A DNA stretch of 64,000 bases from Trichosphaerium sp. ATCC 40318 (taxonomy: Eukaryota > Discosea > Flabellinia > Trichosidae). Positions within the stretch are counted from its first letter, which is position 1. Each line of letters starts with the position of its first letter. Location of the stretch: assembly GCA_038496445.1 (NCBI GenBank), contig JALMLS010000052.1, positions 79,706 through 143,705 of the forward strand. Direction: 5' to 3'. Both the position numbers and the translations under genes were made by a program. The notes beneath the pieces were generated by a model, which was not told the DNA's origin, made no database searches, and was given only the letters and a program-made list of their open reading frames with translations. Shown piece after piece: positions 28,639 through 42,700 of the stretch.

Positions 28639-31600
28639 ATGAGACCAACGCTGGCACTAGCAGTGATACTAAGTGTTTGTGTATTTGCCACAAGCGCAAA
28701 CTTGCTTTCAAACGGAGGTATGCATATTCCTATGCTAGTAAAATCGCTTTCACGTGCTTTTCTCTCTTTTTGAGTGTCGAATACGCTCGTTATTTTCGTA
28801 CACTATATCGCTAGCACATAACAGCCGTAACTAGCTGTTTACGGCAAAGGGTTTCGGACACAACAAAACAACTAAAATTAAAAAAAAAAACTTTTTGCGT
28901 GCACATGTAGTGCCACTAAACAATTATCTACATAGGCTTCGAGTCAGGAAATACAAATGGATGGTCTTCCCTTGGATCACCAACATCAACTTTCACTGCT
29001 GTCACAAACAGAAAATATTCTGGAGCTTACTCTGGTAAAAGCACAAGACCAAGGTAACCTTTGCACCAAAAGCTAAAACTGCCGGCAGTTAAACTTAAAA
29101 AACCTAAACCGGAAAAAGTTGTATCGTTTGGGTAAAACCCTAACATGTCGCTAGTGGTGCCGCTACATGGCATGGGCCATCGATGGACTTATTGGCAGTA
29201 GCCAATAGCCATAATACTGCTGCTAACGACGTTTTTGATTTCTCTGTTCGCGTTTTTTTAGAAGGTAGTGCTTCTCGATTCATTAAAGTCACTGTATAGT
29301 ACGTATTGCTTTTTTTGAACATGTTTACGCTATTGTTTAATAATTGTGCATGGTTTGTCTTGCGCTAGTTACGAAAAAATTTTAGCGTTTGAATCACGTG
29401 ATAAATTGTAAACTTGATTAAAATTCGCTTTTTTGGTTTCTAAAACCGTGCTTTAGTCGTAAACTTACAGATGGCACTCAATCTTGGGTTTCTGTCGATG
29501 AAGGAACAAAAGCAGGAAACCAATGGCATTTATTGTCAGGTAACGTTTTAAAACAAGCGTAAGTCAGTCACGTGACGTATTTAGGGTCATACACCATTAT
29601 TCAAAGGTCGCAAATTTCTGAACTTATGTTGTTTCTTGAGGGACCACCAGCAGGTATTTCTTTACCTAAATATAGTGTCGTTGCCAACTGTTTTAGGTGT
29701 GAACTTTTACATTGACGAAGCTACGCTTGTTATCCAAGGTAGAGGCCAACATGTGCCCGGTAGAGTAGAAGCTGAGTCATACAACGCGTACAGTGACACT
29801 ACGACTGGAAATTCAGGTTCGTGAAAGTTTTTTTTTTGTCGGTGGATTTGATACCCGCTTTGTACTAAAACTTTGCTTTAGGTGGTGCACTATGTGGTGC
29901 CTCACCAGGGGAGGACGTAGATATTCAATCTACATCGGACACTGGCGGCGGTTGCAATGTCGGTTGGACTTCAAACAATGAATGGCTTGAGTACAACCTC
30001 TATTTCGTTCAAGATGGAACTTACACCATCAATGGTAAGCTAGGGGCTTCTGTAAGTTGTTCACTAAAATATTTGGATCATAGCTCGTGTTGCCGCATCA
30101 GGATCTGGTTACAAACAATTTGATCTCTTCCTTGATGGAGCTTGGCTTGGAAACACACCGTTCTCAGGAACAGGCGGTAACGTCTTTTCTTCGAAGATTA
30201 CTGGCTAATAATGTTGTTGTTAATAGGTTGGCAATCCTGGACTACTATTACTGGTACAGTTGGATTCGTTTCTAAAGGCACCCACGTTCTTCGTTTAAGA
30301 CACACTGTTGCCAGCTACAATTTGAATTGGATTTCGCTTCATGTCGGAGGAGGATCAACACCTCCACCTCCACCGCCTCCAACACCTGCCCCTACAGCTG
30401 CCCCTCCACCTCCTACACCGGCGCCAATGGGCAGTACACCAACTCCGTCACCTTCCACAATCTCAGGAAATCAACCAGTACAAACACTGAGATTGACTGA
30501 TATGAATTTTGTCTCAACTACTGGATCAGCTTCTGAGACATCTAGCGGTGGAAATGACTTTATCTCTTTCTCAACAAATTCAAATCGAAACAGAGTATAC
30601 TTTTGTCAGAAGGTAACCGAGTCAACAAAGCACGTGGTTCCACTTTTCTAATTGTTTTTTTTCTAGCATATCTCGTTCAAGGGATTTAACTTGCCAAGAT
30701 CTGGTTTCGCTTTCAGAAAGGATCGTCAGTACAGACTACAATTCGATTGGCAACAAGCTTCAGGATCTTCAAGTGGCTCCAGCATCAATACCATTGGATT
30801 CTTCCTTCGTCATGCAAGTACTCAAGATGATATTTATGACACAAACTACATCAACTCTCCAGACGATTGGTTCATAAGAGGTACGATTACTTTTGGATGT
30901 TAAACGTAATACACATACTGACATATCTCTTACTTAGCTCTTCCTTCCATTTCTGGATCACACAATCACGGTGGGTTCCAAGCGAAGGAAATATCTTTCA
31001 CATTACCTGAAGATACAGGTTTTATTTCTCTTTGTATGTATCTCAACTCTGGATCAAGCTCGACATCTGGATCAGTATTCAGAATGAGAAATCTACGTAT
31101 AAGAGTTCCTTCAGCACCCTTTGTTACAAGTTTGTTACCTGCATACACAACAATTGTTCAAAGAAAAATCGCGTACGAAAACAACTTACTTAAAATACTA
31201 AATGATGTACATCTGCTTACTTTTCTTTCAATTAGTCCAAGTCCTCCAGCCTCAGAGTATTCGCAAAGCGGATGTCCGCACTGGGAGAGTAACCTCAGAT
31301 TATGGCAAATAGGATCAACATGGGGAGGTTCAGTACCAAACCCTGGTAGCTCCATAACTCTTCCATCAAACACCAAGGCAAGTAGTTACTTCGTAACTGT
31401 AAATCATTGTTTCTGACTTTCCTTCTAGGTTCTCGTTGATAGAAACTCCTTCAATGCTGGACAAACATATGAGTCTATTACAATCCCTGAAGGAAGTCAA
31501 CTTATATTCAAAGACGAAGCAATCACACTTGATGTGAAAAAGATAATAGTCAACGGTCGCTTGAGAATAGGATCTCCAAGTTGTCGTCTTAACAACAACA

Positions 31601-34600
31601 TCCGTATTATCTTCCACGGTGCCAAACCAGGAAACTTCAATCCTTCAGTAATCACGTAAGGTATTTCTTCGTTAAACTTTTGTTCTCACGTGTTTTTTAG
31701 AAAGGGTATCGCTGTTTTCGGAAATGGAGAACTTGATATTCATGGTAAACGGTATTACCCTACCTGGACAAAACTTGGTCGTACAGGTACACTGGAACAT
31801 CACCTTTTCTTCCTTCTGTTTTCTCTTTCTTTTATACTTGGTATGCAGCTTTACTTTGATACTCACGTTTGTTTAGTATTCCCTGGAGATGTTAAGATTC
31901 TTCTACAACAAAATGTTAACTGGGAAGTCGGTCAAGAAGTTGTATTTACAACATCAACATGGATTGATAATGTAAGATACCACGAGAACGAAGTTCGAAC
32001 TATTGTTGCTGTAAGCAACAACAGAATTCAAGTTGATGCTCCATTGAAGTACTACCATTACGCAGGAAAAGAGTATCAAGCAGAGGTAAGATGAACATGC
32101 TTCCTCAGAGTCAATCAAAATCTGATTTTTTTTTAAGGTTGGATTATTGTCAAGAAAGATTGTACTTGAGACACATCCTTTTGCTGATCCTGATAAATTC
32201 GGCGGTCATGTATTCATTACAAATGAAGGTCGTATTTCAGGTGTTCGCACAATCCGTCTTGGTCAATTGAACCACATTGCTCGTTACCCACTTCACATGT
32301 AATGCTATATCAAAAGTTTTTCATTGTAGCTCAGTATTTCTTTAGGCACATGGCTGGTAACCCAACCAACAGTTACTTTTCTGATAACGCTATTACATAC
32401 TCTTATTTCAGATGTATTACCATTCATGGTACGCAATACATCAACGTAGTTCTTCAGCGTAGCTAACTCCTGTTGCAAAGGTACAAACAATGTTCTTGTT
32501 ACTGAGAATGTTGCTTATGATACCCATGGACACTGTTACTATATTGAAGATGGTGTAGAAGAAGACAACACAATATCTTACAATTTAGGTGCATACATAC
32601 GCCTTATCAACCCACCAGTAAGTCACATAACTTTCTATCTTATTTTTTTTTGCCATCAAAGCCTAACCTTTTCTTTCTCAGGAAGATCAATACGGCAACT
32701 GGATTCTTGGCGCAGGTCAAGGTGGTACAACAGTCGATGGTGCCGCCAATCGTATTCAACCTGCTGATATCGTTGCTTCCGCATTTTACTTCTCAAACGC
32801 ATGGAACACTATCATCGGTAACACCGCTAGCGGTGGTTTTGCCGGTTTCACTTTCCCTAATTTTGAAGCACCAATTGGAAATCATCGAAGTGTTAACTTA
32901 AAACCAATGTCACGACCTCTTAAAGAATTTGACGGTAATGAATGTCACTCTTCTGGTATTTACTGGGATATGATCGGATGTATTTACGTTGGAGGTGACC
33001 TGAGCTACATTAACGGAGGAAATACTCTACGATACTTCACCGGAAGAAAGACCAGAGATTCAAGAAGAGACGGTGGCGGTGAGTGGGACTTTGTACCTAT
33101 GTACTTCAGAAACACACGTATTTGGGCTTCTAATATGGGTGTTAACCACTGGGGTAACAAACCAGAGGTCATCAACTACGAGGTTTACGATATCAGAAGA
33201 TGTACGTTCCTTTTCTTAGTTTTTTCTTATATTAGCTTTGAAAACTCACATGTGACATTAGCTGCTACTCTATTTGGTCAAGGTCTTATCAACCATGCTA
33301 TTATTCAGCAATATACCGATAACATCAATGTTGCTGTTTACTGGAGATGGGGTGATACAAATGAAGGATTCCAATATTACGATACCTGGAGTATGGCCAT
33401 GTTATTGGATTGTACAATGGTTAATTACGACGTTCATCCAAGGTACATATTTTCTTTGATTTTTGCAGTATTTTAACTTTATTCTTCTTTAGAAACCCTG
33501 AAATCACTGGTTATGTTGTTGATACACTCACACATAGTGACTTTTTCACGCCTCAAGTACGTCATCAAGAAAAATCAGAAACTCTGTTCTGGCTTGTTTT
33601 AACTTTCGTGTTAGGGTATTATCGCTCAGTCTGATATGAAGTTCATAAACTCTCCTGTACAATACAGAATACACCCACGTGTCATGTACGAAAGAAACAC
33701 AAACTCTTGGAGATACTGGAATCTCGTGGATTGGGACGGAAGTCTTATTGGAAACGGAAGGGCAAGCAACTTCAACAAATCTTTAACATTGTTTTGACTG
33801 ACTTTCTCTGTAGAGAACTATTTGGGGTTCTGCTTCTGGTGAGACTAATGATTGGTGGAACTTTGGAGCAAACTGTAATTTCCATACAACGCTCAACGCC
33901 TGGTATTGTGAAGACCAAAATGACGTAAGAAGAGTTGGTTGGCTTAATGTAGAATCTCCTGGAATTATGGATAATGATAACCCAGCAGTAGACGAGAGAG
34001 GAGAAGCAGGTAAACCATTTTGAAGAGAAAATGAAAGCGCAAACCAATTTGGAGTTTGGTGGATAGAGGGACTTACTCTTTCTTTTTCAATAGGCACAAC
34101 GTATCATATTGGTAAAGCTTCTTTGTTCGGATCTAAAATTAACTCAAAGAGAAGCGTTATTATCACACCTAACACAGGTTCGATTTTTTTCTTACTTTTT
34201 TCCTTTTGGTTGCTTGTATCTTTCGTTTCTAACACGTGTTTAAAAAAGGTGTATGCGGACCTTTAGAGAAAGATATTGGTTGGCATTTCTGGTATAAAGA
34301 TGGTACACCAAAGAACCTAATAATAGATGGCCGTATTTGGTATCGATCAAATGAAGAAGGACTTGTTGTTGGATTCCATTACCCAACATCATCAAGCTTC
34401 AATGTTTATTGCAGAGAATGGGGACAAACCACATTTAACGGACGCCGTGTTAATAATCCTAGCCAGGTACTCATCGAAAAAGATGCTATCGAACGCGTCT
34501 AGATTCTCACCTTTTTTGTGTAGGTTTGGTCTTCTACTGATTCTTTGGCTTGGCACTGGAACAGTGGCACTGGTTTGCTTTTATTTAAATTCAGAGACGA

Positions 34601-34814
34601 TACAAACTACCCTAATGAAAGCACTGTCTTCAGAAGAGGTCCTGAAAATGTAGAATTGCTCAAGTACGCCTTGCAGTGCTGGATTTACTTCACAAGCTCC
34701 TCCTTATACGTTACCTTTAGGCAAGCTTACAAATGGAAGTGCTACATTGATGCTACATGCCCAGGATCTGGAAATAGATGTTCACCTGTTGCAGAGCGTG
34801 TACCAGGATTTTAA
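28639..34814 (+). CDS. Large secreted protein: CBM4/9-like, CBM6, G8 domain and right-handed beta-helix
   Basis: A signal peptide (MRPTLALAVILSVCVFATSA) leads into a CBM4/9-like jelly roll (LLSNGGFESGNTNGWSSLG). A CBM6 follows (GRVEAESYNAYSDTTTG, NNEWLEYNLYFVQDGTYTIN, LNWISLHVGGG), then a Pro-rich linker (STPPPPPPPTPAPTAAP) and another beta-sandwich. A G8 domain comes next: WGGSVPNPGSSITLPSNTK, VLVDRNSF, IIVNGRLRIGSPSC, IRIIFHGAKPG. After it is a parallel beta-helix with repeated NNVLVTENVAYDTHGHCYYI-type strands and ARYPLHMHMAG. G8 plus beta-helix is the core of CEMIP/TMEM2 hyaluronidases and fibrocystin-like proteins. Twenty-odd introns are present. The CBM modules suggest polysaccharide binding outside the cell; catalytic activity is unproven. 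Confidence 0.88.
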
Positions 34815-35214
34815 AAGAACTTCATGTCACGTAGTCAAGTCAAAAAAAGTTTAATACATTAAAGTAACTATTAAGAAGAAAATTGTTTTAATAGCCTTTT
34901 TCAATTTAAGCATACGCAAAAACTCCAATAACACTTTTATTGTCGTATTGCCGGCGCAAGTTCTCATTTTGCGATGCCTAGCATATTCTCCGCTTGAGAA
35001 ACAGCGGAATCTTTTACATACATGAGTATGCTATTAACATACCAGGTCGATTTTCCTGCGAGTACTTTGTTCGAAACATGCTATGAAACACTGTTATACA
35101 ATGGATGTGCAACTTGAAGCTCTAGTCAACTTTGGAGATGTATCTCCACAAATAACCGATTTTTTTTGTCAAGTTTATCTTCATTGTTTGTTTCATACAA
35201 AAGCTGAATACAGG
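34815..35214. other. Convergent intergenic region
   Basis: These 400 bases lie between the ends of the G8-protein and NHLRC2-like genes. They contain several T/A-rich tracts and nothing I can assign. Confidence 0.4.
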
Positions 35215-37601
35215 TCAGTTCTTCTTTATGATCATCTGTTTCCACACTTTCTCTGTGGTATTGAATGTGAGGATACAAGACTTATCTCCTTTACAAGTAA
35301 CATAGAGCACGTCATCTACAGCAATATGAGACATGCAAGAAAACAGAAATACATTCATGTATTACCTTTAAAAGCCAAGCCACTTGGTTCTGTAAGACTC
35401 CTATCTGGTGGCCCAGGTACAGCATTGATAGTGCCAGAAACTAAGTCTATACATTTTACTTTGCCATTAAATGTATCAGCAACAAAAACAATTCCATTTT
35501 CATCATCACATGACAACCCCATTGGATGTTGGAGTTTACTTTCAGCTAGGATAGTGATAAGTTAGTATGTTGATATAATGTGGCTAGTAATTAGCCAATA
35601 GATACGTTAGAGCTAACTATCATTGAAAAAAAACAAAGAGACGTTTCTCTTTTACCTAGGATTCCATCAACATCACCAAATGCGAATAAATTTCTCTGGT
35701 TTCCTTTATCCCCTCCTGCAATAGTTTCACATGTATCATTACCAAAATTAACAACCTAGCATGTTCAAGTTAACAACTTTAGTAAGGAAATAATGCTACC
35801 ACATCTGGTTCCAACGCACACGTATTGAGCTTGACTCACTATCTGCAACATAAACACGTTTTTCTTTTTCAGATACTGTTAATCCACTCGGTTGTGCCCA
35901 ATTAGATAATCGTATGTTTGCTCCATTTGTAGCAGCCTCAACACCCTTTTCGAAATAGTTAAGCAAAGAATACACGGTCGAAACCGAAAAAAGCGTACCG
36001 AGCCACTTATCTTCTTAGCCATACCATTGGCTGTGTCAAAAACCCACAATTGATGCACACCAGCCATAGCTATCAATAACAATACACCACTTTTACTTAT
36101 CCATTTAAAATCACGTGACATCACCTCTTCACAAATTATGGAACGTGGGAGCTCTACTATATCCCATGGAGATGCAATTGGTTGTTCTATACCACTTGAT
36201 CCTCCTCTCAAATCATTACCTCTCTTTCCAGTACCTAAAACAGTGCTAACCTTAAACGATTCCTGTTAACAACATAATAAGTATTGAAGATTTGCCTTCT
36301 TTGCGTTCATGTCAATACATCTTATCGCATGATTACCAGCATCGCAAACGAATATTTTATCTCCTACTACACAAACACCTTGTGGGTTACCAAAAGCGCA
36401 GTCCTTTTTAAATGTTAGTTACGATGGAGTCCAAGTTTCCGGACCTGAAAACTCCCGTCTTTGAAACCTTGATTACCTCCAATAATTTGACTAGTTTCTG
36501 ATTGTATATCAACGACAATCACTCTGAAATTACCACTATCCGATACAACTAACATATTTTTGTCTTTACTAGCAATACATAATTTTCCTGGGTATCGGAG
36601 CTTCAATATATCGTTCACTAAGTGCCAATGTAAGTGACAAAAATCAAATAAAAAAAAGAACCATTGTTTTCTACAACACATCCACTATCTGTGCACCTGA
36701 AGAAAATAATTAAAATTATGTGTTTTAAGGCATATGTACCATCCACTATTAGTACTAGTACTGGACAATAAACGCTTGCAAGCTTCTGATCTAACATCGA
36801 AGGTTTGATCTAGTTTAAAATACACCAAGGCATTTCGAACAATATTTACCAAAAAATCTGGTCTCAGTTCACCAGGATACATGAACAGTATATCACCACT
36901 ATCACTTGGACTAAGGATAACTATTAAATAATAAGCACATATCTAAGCCTAAAACCAAGTATTTGATGGCGACCTAAGTAAAAAAGAAGAAAATACTGTT
37001 TTTTTCAACAACCAAAAGTGCACCTGTTGTTGGCCAACACTTTACGTTCAAAGCATCCCAAAGGCTTCTTTCCCTATCATTTATTACGTAGTAATTTATT
37101 CCATATTCTTTAACGAATTGCAAGACAGTAGAATCCATCTTCTCATGAGAAAACTTTGGAGAATGAACGCCAAAAACAACAACATCTTTGTTGCCTTCTA
37201 ACGAAGAGAATACTTGCTTCCACGTGGGTATCATGTGCTAAAGTATGTTCAATACTGAATCTAGCTATTTTTAAGGTCGTACTAGGCAGTTAACGCAACA
37301 TGACGACCAAAAGTCCAGTAGTACGAGTTTTCCTTTTAATGATTCGCATGGCTTGCTCACCCAGCCAAAAGAAGGCGATGACGATAACGGGAGATCACTT
37401 TTAACGTTTGTTTGTTGTACACCGTTTACTTCTTCAAAATGACTTCGTATTAGGGTATCCGACGTATCTCTATACGCTGTGAGATGCTTTCAAGGAGTTT
37501 TAAACTACTTACGTGTCAAGCCTGTCTAATTTTGATAGCGAACGGCATAAAAACTGGCTACGAAGCGTAGAGAAACCGTTTTTGCCATTAAACCAATCCA
37601 T
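35215..37601 (-). CDS. NHLRC2: NHLRC2-like protein: thioredoxin-like domain plus NHL beta-propeller
   Basis: The N-terminal thioredoxin-like domain has KGKLVLLDFWSSCCVNCL (the NHLRC2-type CCxNC motif), VVVFGVHSPKFSHEKM and WDALNVKCWPTTGALLVVEK. It is followed by NHL propeller blades: NMLVVSDSGNFRVIVVDIQ, CVVGDKIFVCDAGNHAIRCI (across a splice), IEQPIASPWDIVEL, LLIAMAGVHQLWVFDT, NWAQPSGLTVSEKEKRVYVA and CIDLVSGTINAVPGPPDR. The last exon, joined by a GTAATA donor, ends KVWKQMIIKKN and stops at 35215. Order, motifs and length match animal and plant NHLRC2, although the C-terminal beta domain is shorter. The molecular activity is not well established; redox and organelle-homeostasis roles are proposed for the family. 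Confidence 0.92.
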
Positions 37602-38564
37602 GGTTTCTTGTTGTAAAGTTTTGTCCGTTTTGGATGAGATTAAGTTAGGTTTGTATGAGAAAGGCGTGTCAAAAGACTATCTCTGGCACTTGACTAGAAA
37701 ACCAACGCTTTAGATGAAGGCCAAATAGATGCCGGATACCTACATTTTTGTTGGAAAAAATCGGGAATCAGTTACAATCACATGTATAGAAGACTGCGAT
37801 GATATTGTTGATTCTGAATGTGGGAAAACAAATGTGTCTTTCTGCGCTTTGGGAAGCACTACAATGTTTTATTTAGATAGTACAGCTTCAGGAATATCAC
37901 TTGACAGACGTATGTTTTCCAGGCTTATGTACTATTACCTGTTTGATGACACAATGTTAAAACTGACAGCAAGTTCACAATACAACAACAAAGAACTTGT
38001 TTGCGAATGATCCTGACACTGGTGCTGTTGTTGGAGGGATTGTTGATAGTAGAGTAGTAGGTTGTATTGTTGGTGGTAGAGTTGGTGATGGTGGATGCTC
38101 GAACAGTTCTCCAAAATCCAGACCTAAAGATTCCTGATTAGACAGGAATAAGTGTTAACAAATAAAACCTTAAACCATGAGATGCTATTTACGCACATGA
38201 AAGATGTAGAGAGTACAAATATGGAAATGGTGAAGTCGATAATAACTGCTTTCTCGCCACAAAAGTAAAATGTAGTAGTACACGGATATAGAATGTACTT
38301 ATGAACACGTGTTCTACACAAACCTCAACTGTTTAATTTGTTTGTAAACAGAAACCCAATTTCAAAAGAAAAGCACGTGCAGCATGTAGCAATAACACTA
38401 CCCATACCAACTTTGTTCTCTTTTAAATTTACTAGGAGTTTGTATATTTGAAAGGCCTTTTATTTAGCCAATGATCTTGGATTTTGACTTTGGTGTTCAT
38501 CAAACGTTTTTGTATTCTTTGTACAATCAAAGGTTGTTCCCACTATCTATCTAAAACCACAAAC
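37602..38564. other. Intergenic region with one short ORF
   Basis: Apart from the ORF at 37729-38010, described separately, this stretch of nearly 1 kb has no assignable gene. At 38028-38095 there is a GTTG/GTAG-rich run whose reverse complement would encode a Thr/Pro/Asn-rich peptide, possibly the remnant of a mucin-like stalk. Confidence 0.35.
37729..38010 (+). CDS. Hypothetical Cys-containing ORF, possibly an exon fragment
   Basis: This is a 93-codon frame starting MPDTYIFVGKNRESVTITC and containing DIVDSECGKTNVSFCALG, with five cysteines in an extracellular-like composition but no signal peptide. The following bases in another frame read DPDTGAVVGGIVDSRVVG, resembling a juxtamembrane stretch. 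It may be one exon of a decayed surface protein. I cannot assign a family. Confidence 0.3.
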   Translation: MPDTYIFVGKNRESVTITCIEDCDDIVDSECGKTNVSFCALGSTTMFYLDSTASGISLDRRMFSRLMYYYLFDDTMLKLTASSQYNNKELVCE

Positions 38565-39465
38565 TCATTCGCACTCTTCACCATTACGGAAATTACAGCG
38601 CTTCATCAATGACCCATCCTCATGCCACTGTTCATACTCTCCTTCTCGTTTTCCATTGATATAATGGCACTGCCTCTTCAATTGACCATTCTGATGCCAG
38701 TGTTTGTACTCTCCTTCTAGTTTATCATTGATATAATAAGACTGCAGCATCAATTGGCCATTATAATGCCACCGTTTGTTCGCTCCTTCTTGTTTATCAT
38801 TGATATAGTTACACTGCCACTGCAATTGCCCGTTGTGATGCCAACGTTTGTACTCTCCTTCTCGTAAACCATTCGCATAACTGCTCTGCTCCATCAATTT
38901 CCCATTATCATACCAACGCTTGTACTCTCCTTCTTGTTTACCATCCACATAATTGCGCTGCTCAAACAATTGGCCATGGTTATGCCACCACTTGTTCTCT
39001 CCTTCTTGTTTATCATTGATATAGTTACACTGCCACTGCAATTGCCCGTTGTGATGCCAGTGTTTGTACTCTCCTTCTCGTTTACCATCCACATAATTGC
39101 ACTGCGCTTCCAAACGGCCATTCGTGTACCATCTCTTGTATTCTCCATTTTGCTTACCATGCAACCAATGCTCAGTCTAATATAGGAATAAACAATGAAG
39201 AAAAAAAAAAGATGTCACTTTTTTTGGACAAATGCTAACATACCGCCATGTAGTAGAGAAATGTTTGTTTCCATTTTCCATGTTTTTTCAAGTCACCATC
39301 AAACCTTGTCATCATTGCCGCCTGTTTCGAAAGAAGTGGCCAAATTAAATATGCTGATAGGTCTAAATCGATGATATCGAGTTGAATCTCAACTGGAAGT
39401 GCTAAAAGATGGCAATAATCTGATTCTACAGTAAATCTCTCTTTCCTGGCTGTTAGGTTCATCAT
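38565..39465 (-). CDS. F-box-like protein with YwqK/MORN-like repeats (long copy)
   Basis: Exon 1 (39465 to about 39249) encodes MMNLTARKERFTVE and an F-box-like helix pair, LALPVEIQLDIIDLDLSAYL then IWPLLSKQAAM. After a GTATGT...TTAG intron, exon 2 encodes eight repeats of about 23 residues of the form GEYKRWYDNGQLxxQCNYVDGKxE, ending RNGEECE. These are the MORN-2/YwqK-type repeats found in bacterial antitoxin-annotated proteins and very abundantly in Marseillevirus-like giant viruses. The F-box-like start suggests a ubiquitin-ligase adaptor. The intron shows it is now a nuclear gene. A paralogue in inverted orientation lies at 47939-48435 with the intron in the same place. Confidence 0.8.
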
Positions 39466-39778
39466 TTTACTCTGTAAACTATGCGCTAGTATGTGGCACT
39501 GTATGTTGTTGAGAAGTGGCGACCTTGGAGTATAGTCAGCGTACAGTTAAATGATATTGAGTTCTCTGAACACGTATTATTAAATTGATGATTGTGCCAT
39601 TACCGCAAGTTAAGATTCCGCAACACTGTCATATGTTTTGAAGAAAGGTAATGTTCGCTTGTTTACGATTACTTGGGGGTACTACGATACATTTACCAAA
39701 ATCAATTATGCCTTTTCAACTACACTAGTTTTGATGAATGGGTTTTATTGTTGAATGTGGGTTATCCCAGTTATGTAT
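39466..39778. other. Intergenic region
   Basis: These 313 bases separate the F-box repeat gene from the 3' end of the LVIVD gene. A short frame at 39673-39861 mostly overlaps the latter in antisense. Nothing convincing is present. Confidence 0.35.
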
Positions 39779-42700
39779 TTAAACATTATAATGTGCCACT
39801 TGGTTACGTCTTCTACGTCTTGCAATACAAGCAAACAAACCAACAAGTGATACAACAATAACAATACCAGCAATTAGTAGAACATTGTGTTGAGACCCAA
39901 CAATCTTTGTTGTTGCGAAAGTACTTTTAACAGTAATCACGTGAGGTGTATCAGAACCAATAAGCTTATCTTCATAGTATATTTTGATAGGGAAAGATCC
40001 AGGCTTATCAATAGAGTATTTGACTACACAGAACATTAGAAGAAGAACAAGAAAAAGCGTTTGAGATCAAGTCGTGTTTTTTTTTTCCTTACCTTTGACA
40101 GAACCATCTTTTTGGAGCTCAGTGTGGAAAGTAGCTTCAGGTACTCCATTGTGAACATTAACAACCATGTTGCGAACAACAGTGTCACCGTTGGCGCCAA
40201 CACCAACTAGAGTTTATGAGCGAAATGTAAAAGAATCTCGGTAGACGAATTTCTTCGTCAGAACTCTGCGTACCAAGTTTAAATGGGTAGTGTCCAGCGA
40301 AGGCATTGTTTGCCTTTACATTCAAAGTGTATGAGGATCCAGTCTTCTCGATGGAGTGTGAAAAGGCCTAATCGAAAAAATCAATGACAGAAAAAACTAA
40401 AGGAGAGTGTTTCTTACGCTTGAAGGAAGACCTATTACACGAAGTGTGATATCATTTCTAGCAGCCTTGTTACCTCCTTTATCAAAAGAGAGGACGTTGA
40501 CTGTTGCTTTGCGTTCGCCTTTATTGTAAAGTTAGAAACCACAAGCAACGTTAACTATTTTCTTACCAGAATGTTCGCAAAAGTTCATTTCATCACTGCT
40601 TGTCTTGATGTGGAACTCTGATGGGTTGAATTGGAACACGAACAATCCTGTGAAAAAATTGAAGGATTAGATTGTATAAACTATATTTGTTGTAGTCTAG
40701 TGGTTGTACCATTTTGGATATCATTAGAGATGATGTTACCACTTGGGAAGTATGGGTACAATGACCACTGACCATTGAAACCGCTTGAGTTTCCGTTGTA
40801 TCCTGGAGCTGTATCAAGGAAACCAGCTTCGAACATCTCATTTGGTCTTGGGTCAGATACATCAAGAATACGAACACCAGCTTGGTAGTTAGATTGGAAC
40901 ACATGACCACCTATCAAAGAATGAGTTTTTCAAAAAAACCGAAAAAATCAGGAAAAAAAAACGGCATGTGTTTAGTGTCGTACCCAAAACGTAGTTGTTG
41001 TGTTGGCTTGATCTTGCGTTTTCGTGGTAATAGTATTGTGATTGACCTGGTTTTGCTTTTGGATCTTCTAGGTCAGAAACATCGAAAGTGTATGTACGTC
41101 CAGTAGCACCAAGTTCGTCGTTCATAAATACAGTTTCTCTATCAGCTGTCACCCATCCTTGATGACAGTATGATACACCACCGTATCTGATTGTTCCAAT
41201 AGTTTGGATATCTTGCTTGTTGGTGACATCTTTGATTGTCATACCGTATCCAGCATCAAAACAGAAGCAAATTTCTTTACCCTACAACTCAGTTTAGTTT
41301 TTGCTTATTAAAGTAGAAGAGATGGTGAAGGTTTTTCCTTTGTTTTTTCTTCCTTGTAAACGTACAGTGTATCTTGTATCAGGACCATTGTATACCATAC
41401 ATTCGATATCGTGAGTGTATCGAGGACCTATTAGAATAGTTTAATGACTCATACTTTCGCAAATCAAAAACAACTTACTGTGGCAAGTGACGTATTTTGG
41501 ATCTTTAGGATCGTTAATATCTACAATGTAGATACCTCCACAGCTAGCGCCTGTAGCACCTACAATGTATGCATATCCTGTATCTTCATTGATGTAGATA
41601 TTGTGAGAGTTCGTAAGGTCACGTGTGTAGTGAACATCTAAACAACAAAACAAATCAACAAAAAGCAGCAAAAAGACAAAAAACCAACAAAAAAATGCTG
41701 GGTTAAACTCTTGCCTGGTTCCAACTTTTGAGGAGGATTAGAGATTGTTCTGAGTCTACCAAGATCAAATACTTGCATACCGTGGTCTATTTTGATATCA
41801 AGTTAGCATGATAGCAAATGAGGATGGAATAAAACAAAAAACGTGTACCTCTAGATTCAGCAATGATAAACACGTGATCTTTGAAAACCTTGGCATCTCT
41901 CCAAGTTACAGAAGCTAGAAAAGCCATTAATACGACATAATGTATTATTCACGCCGATATACGAAGAGAATTCCAAACACTGGGAAAAAGACGAAGTATA
42001 ACAACAACGCTGTACGTACTTGTAGCAGTATCGATGTATGCAGTGTAAACAGGGTTAGCAGGATCAGTAATATCAACAAAAGCTGTTCCTGATGTCTGAC
42101 AGACAATAGCCCATTCGCGACCGTTACTGTCAGTCCAGCCCCAAATATCATTACCACGTGTACCGCCCATTCTACGTTTAAAGTCAGTTTATGGTTTGGC
42201 TTATTTTTACGTACTGTGTATGGGATAGCTGGCTTATGAGTTTGATATTATCGGAGCATTGATAGATCTTTCCTCCAGCAGTGCATTCGGCTGCTTTAGC
42301 ACCGTTATGTTCAGCTTCTTTTGCAATACCGCAAGACAACTCAAACTTAAACTTTGGTTCAGCGATCGTAGCATTGTTATCCCTATAATTTTACATGAGC
42401 ACGTGATTAATACTAGTAACTACTGTTAACGTACCATTTATCTTTTGGAATGATTGTAAACTCAGCTGACTCACCAGCAGTGGCGGTTGTTAGACCTATT
42501 TTTGTTGGTTAAGAAAAAGTCACTTCTAGAAACTAAGAGCGTACCTTTGCCTACAGCTTTGGTGTGTTGTACAGATATTTCTTGAGATTCTTTTGGTGTG
42601 ACTCCATATAGATGCATCTTCCAGTAGTTAAGGGTACCTTGGAATTCGTTCTTGACTCCATCAAATACAGACAAGACCCATTCACCTAAAACCTCGATTA

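Noticed and set aside
35083-35565. 160-codon plus frame antisense to the NHLRC2-like gene
   Set aside because: The opposite strand carries conserved NHL propeller sequence spliced in frame, so the plus frame is a shadow.
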